In this document: positions 1-6,272 of the stretch, piece by piece | How positions within the stretch are numbered: the stretch's first letter is position 1 | Layout: each line of letters opens with the position of its first letter | Virus record (IMG/VR): IMGVR_UViG_3300008266_000401 | Coordinates: 1 to 26,480 of that record | Length of the DNA: 26,480 bases | Origin: a virus | Strand: one strand, 5' to 3' | Notes under the pieces: generated by a model | What the model saw: the letters and a program-made list of their open reading frames with translations, nothing else | What the model was told of the DNA's origin: nothing | Database searches by the model: none | Program-made: the position numbers and the translations under genes

Positions 1-353
1 CCTGCATGGTGATGAAAGTAGCCATTCTCGCACCATACCAAATCCCTTCAAGGGTGCAAGGGGGGATATGAATTCTTTGGAAAAAATCTCAAAATCGTCT
101 CATCATGCTACGCATGATAGTCCTCTGTGACCTGTGTTTGGTCACGCTTGCATACCCCGTCACAGGACAGTGATTTGTGAATTTGGGTTCCCATGGCAGA
201 CAATCGCTAGCGATTTCAACACCCCCCTACCCTTTTCTATACATTACTTCAAGGAACCCCCCAGACCCTCAAAATTTTTTTGGGTAAAAAAAGCTCTATT
301 AGTCTTTTTTGATAATATTGACTTTTATATTCTTTCGTGATATAATATTCACA
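1..353. other. Gene-poor, palindrome-rich stretch
   Basis: No convincing gene is seen here. The composition is less AT-rich than the neighbouring genes and inverted repeats are dense: ATCATGC/GCATGAT around a 3-nt loop (102-118), CTGTGAC/GTCACAG (125-131 and 159-165) competing with GTGACC/GGTCAC (127-132 and 140-145), and the 14-base palindrome AATCGCTAGCGATT (202-215). An open frame from base 2 to a stop at about 127 could be the tail of an upstream gene, but it resembles nothing I know. The stretch could be a structured RNA, a regulatory region or an intergenic relic. Confidence 0.4.
318..346 (+). promoter_or_regulatory. Sigma70-type promoter for the 354-980 gene
   Basis: TTGACT (318-323) and TATAAT (341-346) are separated by 17 bases, close to the bacterial sigma70 consensus. 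The ATG at 354 lies 7 bases after the -10 box, so transcription would start at or next to the start codon. Confidence 0.8.
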
Positions 354-980
354 ATGTTTAATATTAATATTCCACCGATTGAGTGTATGGTCCGTGGAGA
401 ATATCTGAGAAATATGGAAGATTCTTTTGATAAGAAGTTTCCATGTCTTGTCTTTGGAATGTCAAGTATTCCTTCTAGGACACCCTTGTTTCATTTTCTG
501 ATGGAGGATGGTGGTATATGGTGGAGAATGCCTATATCGGCTTTCTGTTGGAAGAATGATGCAACTGCACAGGAATTGGATGAGTTGGTTCTCTGGGATT
601 CTTTTTCTTATTATTGTGGTGTTGCTGTTTTTGATGTTTTGAAGAATAAAAAAATCTCTTTTATTTCCCGTAGGGGAAAGAAGTATGTCGGAGATTATAT
701 GTTTACTCTGGATTGGGCTTCTGGACCTTCAAATCATCTTGATACTGGCTTTTCGGAAGCGGCTGGACAGCATAAATGTGGGCATGTGATAAGAATGGAT
801 AATGGCAATTATGGAATTCAGCCGAATAATAGAATTCTGGTATGCGATCCTTCGTTTACTGTGAAGAAGAATCTGGTAATTGAAAGAAAAATAAATTCAA
901 GAATATGGACGACTGAGCAGTCTCCGAAATGGGTGACCGAGGATACTGACAATTATTATTATGGTATGAATGAGATGTGA
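354..980 (+). CDS. Conserved phage protein of unknown function (208 aa)
   Basis: The start at ATG 354 is chosen because it sits directly after a strong promoter; an upstream extension of the frame would run into the -10 box. The protein is soluble, with no signal peptide or membrane segment, and is rich in Trp, Phe and Tyr. Striking patches are the MEDGGIWWRMPISAFC region, LVLWDSFSYY, YMFTLDW and a Cys/His patch QHKCGHVIRMDNGNYG followed by PNNR. These give me the impression of a conserved family found in other phages, but I know no function for it. It is transcribed alone: its own sigma70 promoter precedes it and a strong terminator begins at its stop codon. An early role is inferred from the promoter type only. 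Confidence 0.75.
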   Translation: MFNINIPPIECMVRGEYLRNMEDSFDKKFPCLVFGMSSIPSRTPLFHFLMEDGGIWWRMPISAFCWKNDATAQELDELVLWDSFSYYCGVAVFDVLKNKKISFISRRGKKYVGDYMFTLDWASGPSNHLDTGFSEAAGQHKCGHVIRMDNGNYGIQPNNRILVCDPSFTVKKNLVIERKINSRIWTTEQSPKWVTEDTDNYYYGMNEM

Positions 981-1009
981 TAAAACCCCCAGTTAAGGGG
1001 GTTTTATCA
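978..1009. terminator. Bidirectional intrinsic terminator
   Basis: A perfect 13-bp stem, TGATAAAACCCCC (978-990) and its complement (997-1009), encloses the loop AGTTAA. The A/T flanks give a U-tract in both directions. It begins on the stop codon of the plus-strand gene and also lies downstream of the minus-strand gene ending at 1036. Confidence 0.9.
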
Positions 1010-1035
1010 TAAAATAATTTATAAATTATTTTTAA

Positions 1036-1473
1036 TTATCCTCGACCTAATCTCATTGCTCGCATTTGGTTGGCTGCCAATCCAGATAAATTTGCACCAA
1101 ATTGCTGCATGGTTTTAGATGTATCACCAACTTTTAATTCTGGATTTCCTATATCTGATACACCAGCTGCTCTATTTGTTGACGAAAATTGTCTTGGAAC
1201 TGATGCTCCTAGAGCAGCTACCATACCCTCTGCTCTTTCTCGTCTCGCTTTCAAGTATGCTTGTTCACCACCAATACCAACTCTTGGTGGTATATTTACT
1301 GGTCTGGACATTATGTTTCCAATTCTTTCAAGTCCTCTCCGTGCAATACCCTGAGTTTGCTGTTGTGGATTTACATAATTTCTTCCCGAAACCATACTTG
1401 ATAATTGACCATATGTTGTTTCTGACAAAGAATTTCTGAGATGTTCTTTATAGATTTCTTTTAGATTTTTCAT
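1036..1473 (-). CDS. Putative internal head protein with capsid-targeting-like leader (145 aa)
   Basis: The N-terminus MKNLKEIYKEHLRNSLSE resembles the leaders of the divergently transcribed genes from 1499 onward. The candidate prohead-protease site L16-S17-E18, followed by T, lies later than the usual position 10. The rest is basic and rich in Gly, Ala, Arg and Gln, without membrane segments or a fold I recognise; it ends MRAMRLGRG. The ATG is six bases downstream of a TATAAATA late box on the minus strand. A packaged head protein is inferred from the leader and neighbours. The weaker leader match makes this less certain than for the plus-strand genes. Confidence 0.6.
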   Translation of the reverse strand: MKNLKEIYKEHLRNSLSETTYGQLSSMVSGRNYVNPQQQTQGIARRGLERIGNIMSRPVNIPPRVGIGGEQAYLKARRERAEGMVAALGASVPRQFSSTNRAAGVSDIGNPELKVGDTSKTMQQFGANLSGLAANQMRAMRLGRG

Positions 1474-1479
1474 ATATTA

Positions 1480-1491
1480 TATTTATAAATA
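1480..1491. promoter_or_regulatory. Palindromic divergent late promoter
   Basis: TATTTATAAATA is a perfect 12-bp palindrome. Read on the plus strand it contains TATAAATA (1484-1491), 7 bases before ATG 1499. Read on the minus strand it contains TATAAATA (1487 to 1480), 6 bases before ATG 1473. TATAAATA is the T4 late promoter -10 element, which needs no -35 box. One element therefore appears to drive two diverging operons. Confidence 0.8.
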
Positions 1492-1498
1492 ATTAAAT

Positions 1499-1828
1499 AT
1501 GAAATCTTTTAAACAATACATTATTGAAGAAGATGAAGAGAAGCCCAGTAGAATGGGCCACTTGATTAAAATTGGAACCAAGATGCAAGATGCAGATTTT
1601 TGGATCACTCGCAGAGGTTCGATTGACAAAATTGGGCATCCATCGAAAGAATATAATCCAGAACACTTTGGTGTGAAAGTGACAAGAACAGATGTTCTAG
1701 ATCCTCGCTATGCTTATTACATGTTTCAACATTTGGCAACCTCTGGTCATTTTCGTCAATTCGCCAAAGGTGCTACAAATTTGGTGAATATAAAAGCAAA
1801 TCATATTACGGATATACCAATCAAATGA
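1499..1828 (+). CDS. Capsid-targeted protein with HsdS-like target-recognition half-domain (109 aa)
   Basis: Residues 1-10, MKSFKQYIIE, fit the T4 internal-protein targeting peptide with cleavage predicted after I8-I9-E10. The body has the pattern of a type I restriction specificity-subunit recognition domain: WITRRGSIDKIG (35-46), a DPRYAYYMFQHL stretch (68-79) like the HsdS YLYYYL segment, and KGATNLVNIKANHITDIPI (90-108), matching the usual ending in G-[ST]-x(n)-I-x(3)-[DN]-[IL]-x(2)-[IL]-P-[IL]. At 109 residues it is only about half of one HsdS repeat. It is first in the plus-strand cargo operon and overlaps the next gene by 4 nt. An anti-restriction role by mimicking the S subunit is inferred. 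The S-subunit match was made by eye. Confidence 0.6.
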   Translation: MKSFKQYIIEEDEEKPSRMGHLIKIGTKMQDADFWITRRGSIDKIGHPSKEYNPEHFGVKVTRTDVLDPRYAYYMFQHLATSGHFRQFAKGATNLVNIKANHITDIPIK

Positions 1829-2256
1829 AATCTTTTAAGAAATATATTTTTGAAAATTCTAAACCGAATTATAGTGGTGTTGTACTGACACCAAAAAGTA
1901 GAGAATTGTTACTCTCCCATCCAGAAATATCATCAAGATTATCAAAGCAGGGTCTTGAGAAAATTGGTCATCATATGACAATCAAAATGGGTGGTTTAGC
2001 AGGCACTGAGCATAAAACAGGAACTGCTGCCACTCTAACAGCCACACACATTGGTCATCTCGGTGATTCTGACAATCCTTCAGTCGTTGCGGTGAGAGTA
2101 TCAGGGCATCCATCTGAAAATAAAACACCACACATTACTCTTGGTGTGAATCGTGAACTTGGTGGAAAACCATTCCATTCAAACAAAATAGAAAATTGGC
2201 AAGCTTTATCAGAACCAATTGAGTTGTCTGGAGAAGTTCAGGAGATTTTTAAATGA
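1825..2256 (+). CDS. Capsid-targeted 2H phosphoesterase-like protein (143 aa)
   Basis: Leader MKSFKKYIFE (1-10) predicts prohead-protease cleavage before N11. The body carries two HxT motifs, H50-M51-T52 in GHHMTIKMG and H103-I104-T105 in PHITLGVN, each in a beta-strand-like setting. This is the signature of 2H phosphoesterases, which act on 2',3'-cyclic or 2'-5' phosphodiester bonds. The length matches small members of the superfamily. T4 Acb1, which destroys the cyclic nucleotides of CBASS defence, belongs to the same superfamily and has about 150 residues. The following stretch GGKPFHSNKIENWQ is typical of some 2H relatives. An injected enzyme that degrades a signalling nucleotide or repairs or cleaves RNA is inferred; the substrate cannot be read from sequence. 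Confidence 0.7.
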   Translation: MKSFKKYIFENSKPNYSGVVLTPKSRELLLSHPEISSRLSKQGLEKIGHHMTIKMGGLAGTEHKTGTAATLTATHIGHLGDSDNPSVVAVRVSGHPSENKTPHITLGVNRELGGKPFHSNKIENWQALSEPIELSGEVQEIFK

Positions 2257-2588
2257 AATCATTTAAAGAACATTTAAATAAACAATTGATAAATGAAATT
2301 GGAGATACTCCAATGGGTCGGCAAATGCTGGCAAGGTATGCTGGTAAAGCGCAAAAGTTCATAGATCAGGCGGCATCAAGAGCCTTTAAAATGTATGACA
2401 GAGCACAGATCATGCAAGATGCTAAAAGAAAAGAGGGATTGCTAAATATAGGTGCTGGTGAGATTAGAAGTAATAGGTATGGGAATAGAGTGCGTGGATT
2501 GTTTGCAGCAAAAAAAATTCTAAAAGGCGCACCTCCAGAAGAGGTTCCAGAATTAAATAAATTGTACAGACAAGAAAGAGGAGAATGA
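2253..2588 (+). CDS. Putative capsid-targeted basic protein (111 aa)
   Basis: It starts MKSFKEHLNKQLINEIG, with a candidate cleavage site after I13-N14-E15, five residues later than in most neighbours. The phrase QLINEIG followed by D/E-T recurs in the 4334-4684 protein, so the two leaders are related. The body is helical and basic (GRQMLARYAGKAQKFID, then a long Lys/Arg-rich stretch), with no Cys and no membrane segment. I do not recognise a fold. DNA association inside the head is plausible from the charge and from the T4 internal-protein precedent. Both ends overlap neighbouring genes by 4 nt. Confidence 0.65.
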   Translation: MKSFKEHLNKQLINEIGDTPMGRQMLARYAGKAQKFIDQAASRAFKMYDRAQIMQDAKRKEGLLNIGAGEIRSNRYGNRVRGLFAAKKILKGAPPEEVPELNKLYRQERGE

Positions 2589-3376
2589 AATCATTTAAGC
2601 AATACATCTCCGAGGATATAATTGGTGGATATGATCCAAATTATATCTACAGAGAAAATTTAGGTCCAAAAAAAATAAAATCTTTAGACCAGTTGGTTAA
2701 GAAGATTGGTGTAAACTATGATCTTGATAATTTGAACAGCACCCGTGTTGATTTAAATGATCAATATCATATTCGTTATGTGAAATACAAGTCGAAGGGT
2801 GATGACAGAACACCACCTAGAGATTTATTGGCGGTTCATGTTTTCTCCAGTGCCCCAGGGCATGAAAGAACTGCTCTGGCAGAATATAAACTGTCCCACG
2901 ATCCAAATAATGTTGTGAAGACTTCCGATGGTAGAGAGATAAAAATGTTTAGTGGAAGTCCTGAGAAAGTAAGAAGAGATACCAAGCGTGGAGTTTTTTC
3001 TTTACCAAAAAATATATTACACACCATAGCAAACTCAACTGGATATGGAATCATGAGCGGATTCAGTCAAACAAAGGGTGGAACAGAACTTTGGAGAAAG
3101 GCCGTGAGACATGGACATGAGTCTGGACATCATGTGAGTAGAATGTATCAATTTAGCAAAAGAAATCCAGAAACCAGAAAAATTTCCAGTGAATGGAAAG
3201 TTGTTGGAAAATCGACACCAAGAACATTCCAAGATGCATATACTGGTGATGTTTCTTTAAGAAAAACTGGAAATAAATCAAGAATTCCAAAAAGAGATTT
3301 CGATCTTCCACCAGAGAAAAATGTTTATGATACCGTTACTAGACTTTATACACACCTTGGAATTTTACCAAAATGA
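2585..3376 (+). CDS. Putative capsid-targeted protein, largest of the island (263 aa)
   Basis: Leader MKSFKQYISE (1-10) predicts cleavage before D11. This is the largest cargo candidate and the most likely to be an enzyme. Residues 79-102 (RDLLAVHVFSSAPGHERTALAEYK) look like beta strands of a folded domain. The GFSQTKGGTELWRK stretch (159-172) resembles a motif I associate with phage proteins sometimes labelled acetyltransferase-like. HESGH at 178-182 formally fits the HExxH metalloprotease pattern, but its surroundings are polar and Gly-rich, so I do not rely on it. The C-terminus is basic. The function is unknown; the leader and operon position suggest packaging and injection. Confidence 0.65.
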   Translation: MKSFKQYISEDIIGGYDPNYIYRENLGPKKIKSLDQLVKKIGVNYDLDNLNSTRVDLNDQYHIRYVKYKSKGDDRTPPRDLLAVHVFSSAPGHERTALAEYKLSHDPNNVVKTSDGREIKMFSGSPEKVRRDTKRGVFSLPKNILHTIANSTGYGIMSGFSQTKGGTELWRKAVRHGHESGHHVSRMYQFSKRNPETRKISSEWKVVGKSTPRTFQDAYTGDVSLRKTGNKSRIPKRDFDLPPEKNVYDTVTRLYTHLGILPK

Positions 3377-3843
3377 AATCTTTCAAACAGATCATATCAG
3401 AAGCAAGACCAACTGGTCAAAAAAGATATTCTAGAGATACTGAAAAACTAGAAAAACTTTTAGATAAATTGTATTCCTCTGGAGTCAGTCAGAAAAAAAT
3501 AGACAGGGCAGAAATGCGCTTGGCTCGTAGAACAAATGACAATGAATACGATGTTGAGGATGAGTTGAGAAAACTTCCGTCGAATCTTGCACATGATGAC
3601 CATTCACCACCAGCAGAATCAGTTGAAGAATTGATGAGAAATGCTGCTAGAAAAATGTATACTGATGGTCATTCACATGAAATGGTTGGACAAAGTATAC
3701 GAGCAAGTATGGGAGATTTTTTACATTATCCAGTAGACATTCAACCAAATGTCACAAATAAAGAATTAGGTATGGAAGCTGAAAAAATGCTAGGTTCAAG
3801 AATAAATTTAATCAATAAAATAAAAGGGAAGAAAAATAAATGA
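3373..3843 (+). CDS. Putative capsid-targeted protein (156 aa)
   Basis: MKSFKQIISE (1-10) followed by A11 is the closest match in the island to the T4 leader MKTYQEFIAEA, including Ala after the cut. The body begins basic (RPTGQKRYSRDTEKLEKLLDKL), then has an acidic/His stretch (AHDDHSPPAESVEELM), a predicted helical segment around ARKMYTDGHSHEMVGQSI and a Lys-rich end. No catalytic motif is recognised. It overlaps both neighbours by 4 nt, so its translation is probably coupled to theirs. Confidence 0.65.
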   Translation: MKSFKQIISEARPTGQKRYSRDTEKLEKLLDKLYSSGVSQKKIDRAEMRLARRTNDNEYDVEDELRKLPSNLAHDDHSPPAESVEELMRNAARKMYTDGHSHEMVGQSIRASMGDFLHYPVDIQPNVTNKELGMEAEKMLGSRINLINKIKGKKNK

Positions 3844-4337
3844 ATTTATTTGAATCTGGTGGTAAAAAAATTCTTGGAGTTAATGCTCTCCAAACCAACG
3901 ACAGGGATGTTGTCAGAGCAATACGAAGATATCGCAATCATCTACATTTGGTAGCTGGAATGAAACATTGGAAAGTTCTAGATCAAAATAGAAATATTAT
4001 TCAAATTTTTCCAATGGGTTCAATTGGACCAAAAGCTGCAATCGGCACTTTGACTAAAGTTAGAAATTATCTTGAAAGTATTGGTCAATACACAAGACAA
4101 AAAGGCGAGTCTGGGGGAGTTACTGACTACAGACAAAATCAACAAGTTGAAAAACAACCACAAAAGCAAACAGTAAGTCCATTAAAAAGAACCGAAGAAA
4201 AAATAAAAAAATATGTGGAGTTGGTTAGAAAACCAACGATGGGAGCTGCAAAAAGGGCAAGACTTTCAAAAGCAATAGATAGATTAAAAGAAAATATAAG
4301 AACAAATTTAATAAATAAAGAAAAGAAGACTCAATGA
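3840..4337 (+). CDS. Basic protein of the cargo operon with atypical N-terminus (165 aa)
   Basis: The N-terminus MNLFESGGKK lacks the usual leader, although L3-F4-E5 followed by S is a minimal I/L-x-E site. Residues about 24-60 (VVRAIRRYRNHLHLVAGMKHWKVLDQNRNIIQIFPMG) look like a small alpha/beta domain, distantly reminiscent of HicA-type double-stranded-RNA-binding folds; this is only an impression. The C-terminal half is Gln-rich, then strongly Lys/Arg-rich and helical. Start and stop overlap neighbours by 4 nt. It may be packaged like its neighbours, but the evidence is operon position and charge rather than a clear leader. Confidence 0.55.
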   Translation: MNLFESGGKKILGVNALQTNDRDVVRAIRRYRNHLHLVAGMKHWKVLDQNRNIIQIFPMGSIGPKAAIGTLTKVRNYLESIGQYTRQKGESGGVTDYRQNQQVEKQPQKQTVSPLKRTEEKIKKYVELVRKPTMGAAKRARLSKAIDRLKENIRTNLINKEKKTQ

Positions 4338-4684
4338 AAAACTTTAAAAATTTCATAACCGAAAATCAATTAATAAATGAAATTGGTGAAACATCTGCTG
4401 GATTAGAAAAACTTCAAAAATTAAATAAAAGGTTATACGATAGGGCAACTTTTTACAATAAAAGAATTGGTAAAATAAAAAATCAAATTTCTGATATTTC
4501 TTCTGAAGTTCCAATGGTTGCCTCAGTATCACCATCTGAAGCTTTGGGTATGGTAGAAAAAATGAAAAGACTTAGAGATATAATGTCTGGTGATGAGGAA
4601 AGTTTTGATAGAGCAGCATCTAGATTTAAAAGATTTGAAAAAAATATAAATTTAATGATCAAAAGAAGAAAAGAATCAACTTAA
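4334..4684 (+). CDS. Putative capsid-targeted helical protein (116 aa)
   Basis: Leader MKNFKNFITE (1-10) gives a predicted cut before N11. A second site, I14-N15-E16, lies in the QLINEIGET phrase shared with the 2253-2588 protein. The rest is almost entirely predicted helix with heptad-like hydrophobic spacing (LEKLQKLNKRLYDRATFYNKRIGKIKNQI) and a basic end (FKRFEKNINLMIKRRK). No enzyme motif is present. It overlaps the preceding gene by 4 nt and is followed by a 17-nt gap, one of the few non-overlapping junctions in the island. Confidence 0.65.
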   Translation: MKNFKNFITENQLINEIGETSAGLEKLQKLNKRLYDRATFYNKRIGKIKNQISDISSEVPMVASVSPSEALGMVEKMKRLRDIMSGDEESFDRAASRFKRFEKNINLMIKRRKEST

Positions 4685-4701
4685 TTTAAAAGAGAATTAA
4701 A

Positions 4702-4908
4702 ATGAATGATAAAGTAAAAATGTATAAAAACATACTAACCAATAGAATTTTACAAAATGAAAGCAACATTGAAGATCTGGCAAGAGCAAATAGAAAGGCA
4801 ACTGGCAAACCAGATACTGGTCCATCAAAAAGAGCAGCGGCACTTGCAAGATTAAAATCTGAAATAGAAGCAGCAAAAAATAAAGAAGAACAAAAAGATA
4901 AAAAATGA
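4702..4908 (+). CDS. Small basic protein of the cargo operon (68 aa)
   Basis: The protein reads MNDKVKMYKNILTNRILQNES and continues as a Lys/Ala/Glu-rich helix ending in KNKEEQKDKK. It has no exact leader: the LQNE stretch places Gln rather than Leu three residues before the cut. The upstream AGAGAATTAAAATG has a weak purine run as a possible ribosome site. Its stop overlaps the next ATG by 4 nt, which supports real translation. The function is unknown. It may be packaged by piggybacking or act as a nucleic-acid-binding peptide; both are inferences from charge and neighbours. Confidence 0.5.
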   Translation: MNDKVKMYKNILTNRILQNESNIEDLARANRKATGKPDTGPSKRAAALARLKSEIEAAKNKEEQKDKK

Positions 4909-5444
4909 AATCTTTTTTAAATTTTATTCTTGAAGGTGAAGCAAAACTGAATAGGCTTTACATTGCTAAAGATTATGGTCGTAATCGTAGTAAAGAAGCT
5001 ACTGCTAAATTATTGTCAAGAATAGATAAAGAAGAAAAAAAAGTATTAGCAAAGCAATTGCTGCGTGGTGCTAAATACGGCAGAATAAGAAAAATAAATC
5101 CAGAAATTTTTAAAAATGTTCAAAAATCTAATATAGATTTTTGGAAATTTGGTCCTAGAACCAGAGAGCAGGAATCTTGGGAAAAAAGAAAAGAAATCTC
5201 AAGGGGAATTCGGGCTGGACAAATACAAATTGAAATGGAAAGACTTTATCCGTCATTGGTAAGTGCAGAGCAAGAAGCCCATAGAATCAGCACATCAAAT
5301 CCAAGATTTTCATACTCCAAGCAACCAAGGCTTAGAGTAATTAGAAGTATGTACAATAAATATTCTAAGGCTCTAATGAATCTTGGTATTGCAAAAAGAG
5401 AAGATCCACCAAGTATTGATCCACCAGAAGAGCAATTTTCATGA
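4905..5444 (+). CDS. Putative capsid-targeted basic protein (179 aa)
   Basis: Leader MKSFLNFILE (1-10) fits the targeting pattern, with cleavage predicted before G11. The body is strongly basic and helical in the first half (LSRIDKEEKKVLAKQLLRGAKYGRIRK). An aromatic patch follows (IDFWKFGPRTREQESWEKR), and the end is Pro/acidic (EDPPSIDPPEEQFS). No catalytic motif or known domain is seen. The body resembles a DNA-binding internal head protein more than an enzyme. Both ends overlap their neighbours by 4 nt. Confidence 0.6.
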   Translation: MKSFLNFILEGEAKLNRLYIAKDYGRNRSKEATAKLLSRIDKEEKKVLAKQLLRGAKYGRIRKINPEIFKNVQKSNIDFWKFGPRTREQESWEKRKEISRGIRAGQIQIEMERLYPSLVSAEQEAHRISTSNPRFSYSKQPRLRVIRSMYNKYSKALMNLGIAKREDPPSIDPPEEQFS

Positions 5445-5680
5445 ACAACATAAAAACTTTTTCTCAGTTTATAAAAGAACAAATGCAGAATCAACCATCT
5501 CCATTCTTTAATCCTGTTGGAATGGCTGGAAGATTGCCATCAAATACTCAACCACATAATAGAGCTGGTAGAGCTGGTAAAGATTTATATGGAAGACCAA
5601 AAAGTATTGGCCCTGGATATAACCTAATGGCTACTCGTCTTGGTCATACTGATTATACTAGTCCAGTTTCTGGAATGTGA
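5441..5680 (+). CDS. Putative capsid-targeted Gly/Pro-rich protein (79 aa)
   Basis: The leader is shifted by three residues: MNNIKTFSQFIKE, with the site I11-K12-E13 before Q14. The remainder is rich in Pro, Gly, Asn and Arg (SPFFNPVGMAGRLPSNTQ, then HNRAGRAGKDLYGRPKSIGPGYN) and looks disordered. With the leader removed only about 66 residues remain, similar to small T4 head peptides. The function is unknown. One base separates its stop from the next ATG. Confidence 0.55.
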   Translation: MNNIKTFSQFIKEQMQNQPSPFFNPVGMAGRLPSNTQPHNRAGRAGKDLYGRPKSIGPGYNLMATRLGHTDYTSPVSGM

Positions 5681-5681
5681 T

Positions 5682-6272
5682 ATGAAAACTTTCAAAAGCT
5701 ATCTTTTAGAATATTTATTAAAAAATACACAAGATGATTTTGATCCAGGTGCTTATACTGCCGATCAAATTTTAAAAGCTTATTCTAAACCTTTTGAATA
5801 TAAAACAGAAAAACACAAATACACATTCAAAAATTTCGGTCATGCCATGTCTTCGTATGTTGGTGCTGATCATGTTAGAAAATATTTAACATTTGTTGAT
5901 GAAAATTCAACCGACAGTCATGATCAGATCGACAGAGAACATTCTGATTTTGAAAAAGCACTACGAGAACATCATGATTCAATTATTGACAATTTAAGTA
6001 AAACTGATCCTATTGTTAATAAAACTATAAAAAAAATAAATGATTCTGGTATAAACTTTAAAAGTAATAATTTTAAAGGTTCAAAAGAAGACGCATCAAA
6101 GTTTATGATTAAAAAACTTGAGGCAAAGTATATGAAGAATCCAGAAACTTACGATGAAACTTTAATGCATTTTTCAAGAAAAGCAAGAGAAAATCATGAA
6201 AGTCATCCATTAAGTCACATATTTTCTGGAGTTGCAGATCCAGAATATGCTGCAATAAAGACAAAAATTTAA
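5682..6272 (+). CDS. Putative capsid-targeted protein, last gene of the first cargo block (196 aa)
   Basis: The start at ATG 5682 is chosen because it gives the leader MKTFKSYLLE, with a predicted cut before Y11, and follows the previous stop by one base; the frame extends upstream only inside the preceding gene. The body is rich in His, Asp, Lys and Ser, with repeated HxxxH-like spacing (DSHDQIDREHSDFEKALREHHDSIIDN and ENHESHPLSHIFSG), predicted to be mainly helical. The His-rich helices could bind metal, but no family is recognised. It converges with the HNH gene, overlapping its end by 4 nt. Confidence 0.6.
   Translation: MKTFKSYLLEYLLKNTQDDFDPGAYTADQILKAYSKPFEYKTEKHKYTFKNFGHAMSSYVGADHVRKYLTFVDENSTDSHDQIDREHSDFEKALREHHDSIIDNLSKTDPIVNKTIKKINDSGINFKSNNFKGSKEDASKFMIKKLEAKYMKNPETYDETLMHFSRKARENHESHPLSHIFSGVADPEYAAIKTKI

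Noticed and set aside
134-340. Open frame of 68 codons in the palindrome-rich stretch
   Set aside because: The composition is unlike a protein of this phage, it overlaps the -35 box of a strong promoter, and it has no ribosome site or family resemblance.
1070-1439. Two overlapping plus-strand open frames opposite the minus gene
   Set aside because: They are antisense shadows of the 145-residue gene, which has the leader, the promoter and the typical composition.
3116-3130. HESGH in the 263-residue protein as a zinc protease motif
   Set aside because: The surrounding residues are polar and Gly-rich rather than a hydrophobic helix, and no third ligand is evident.
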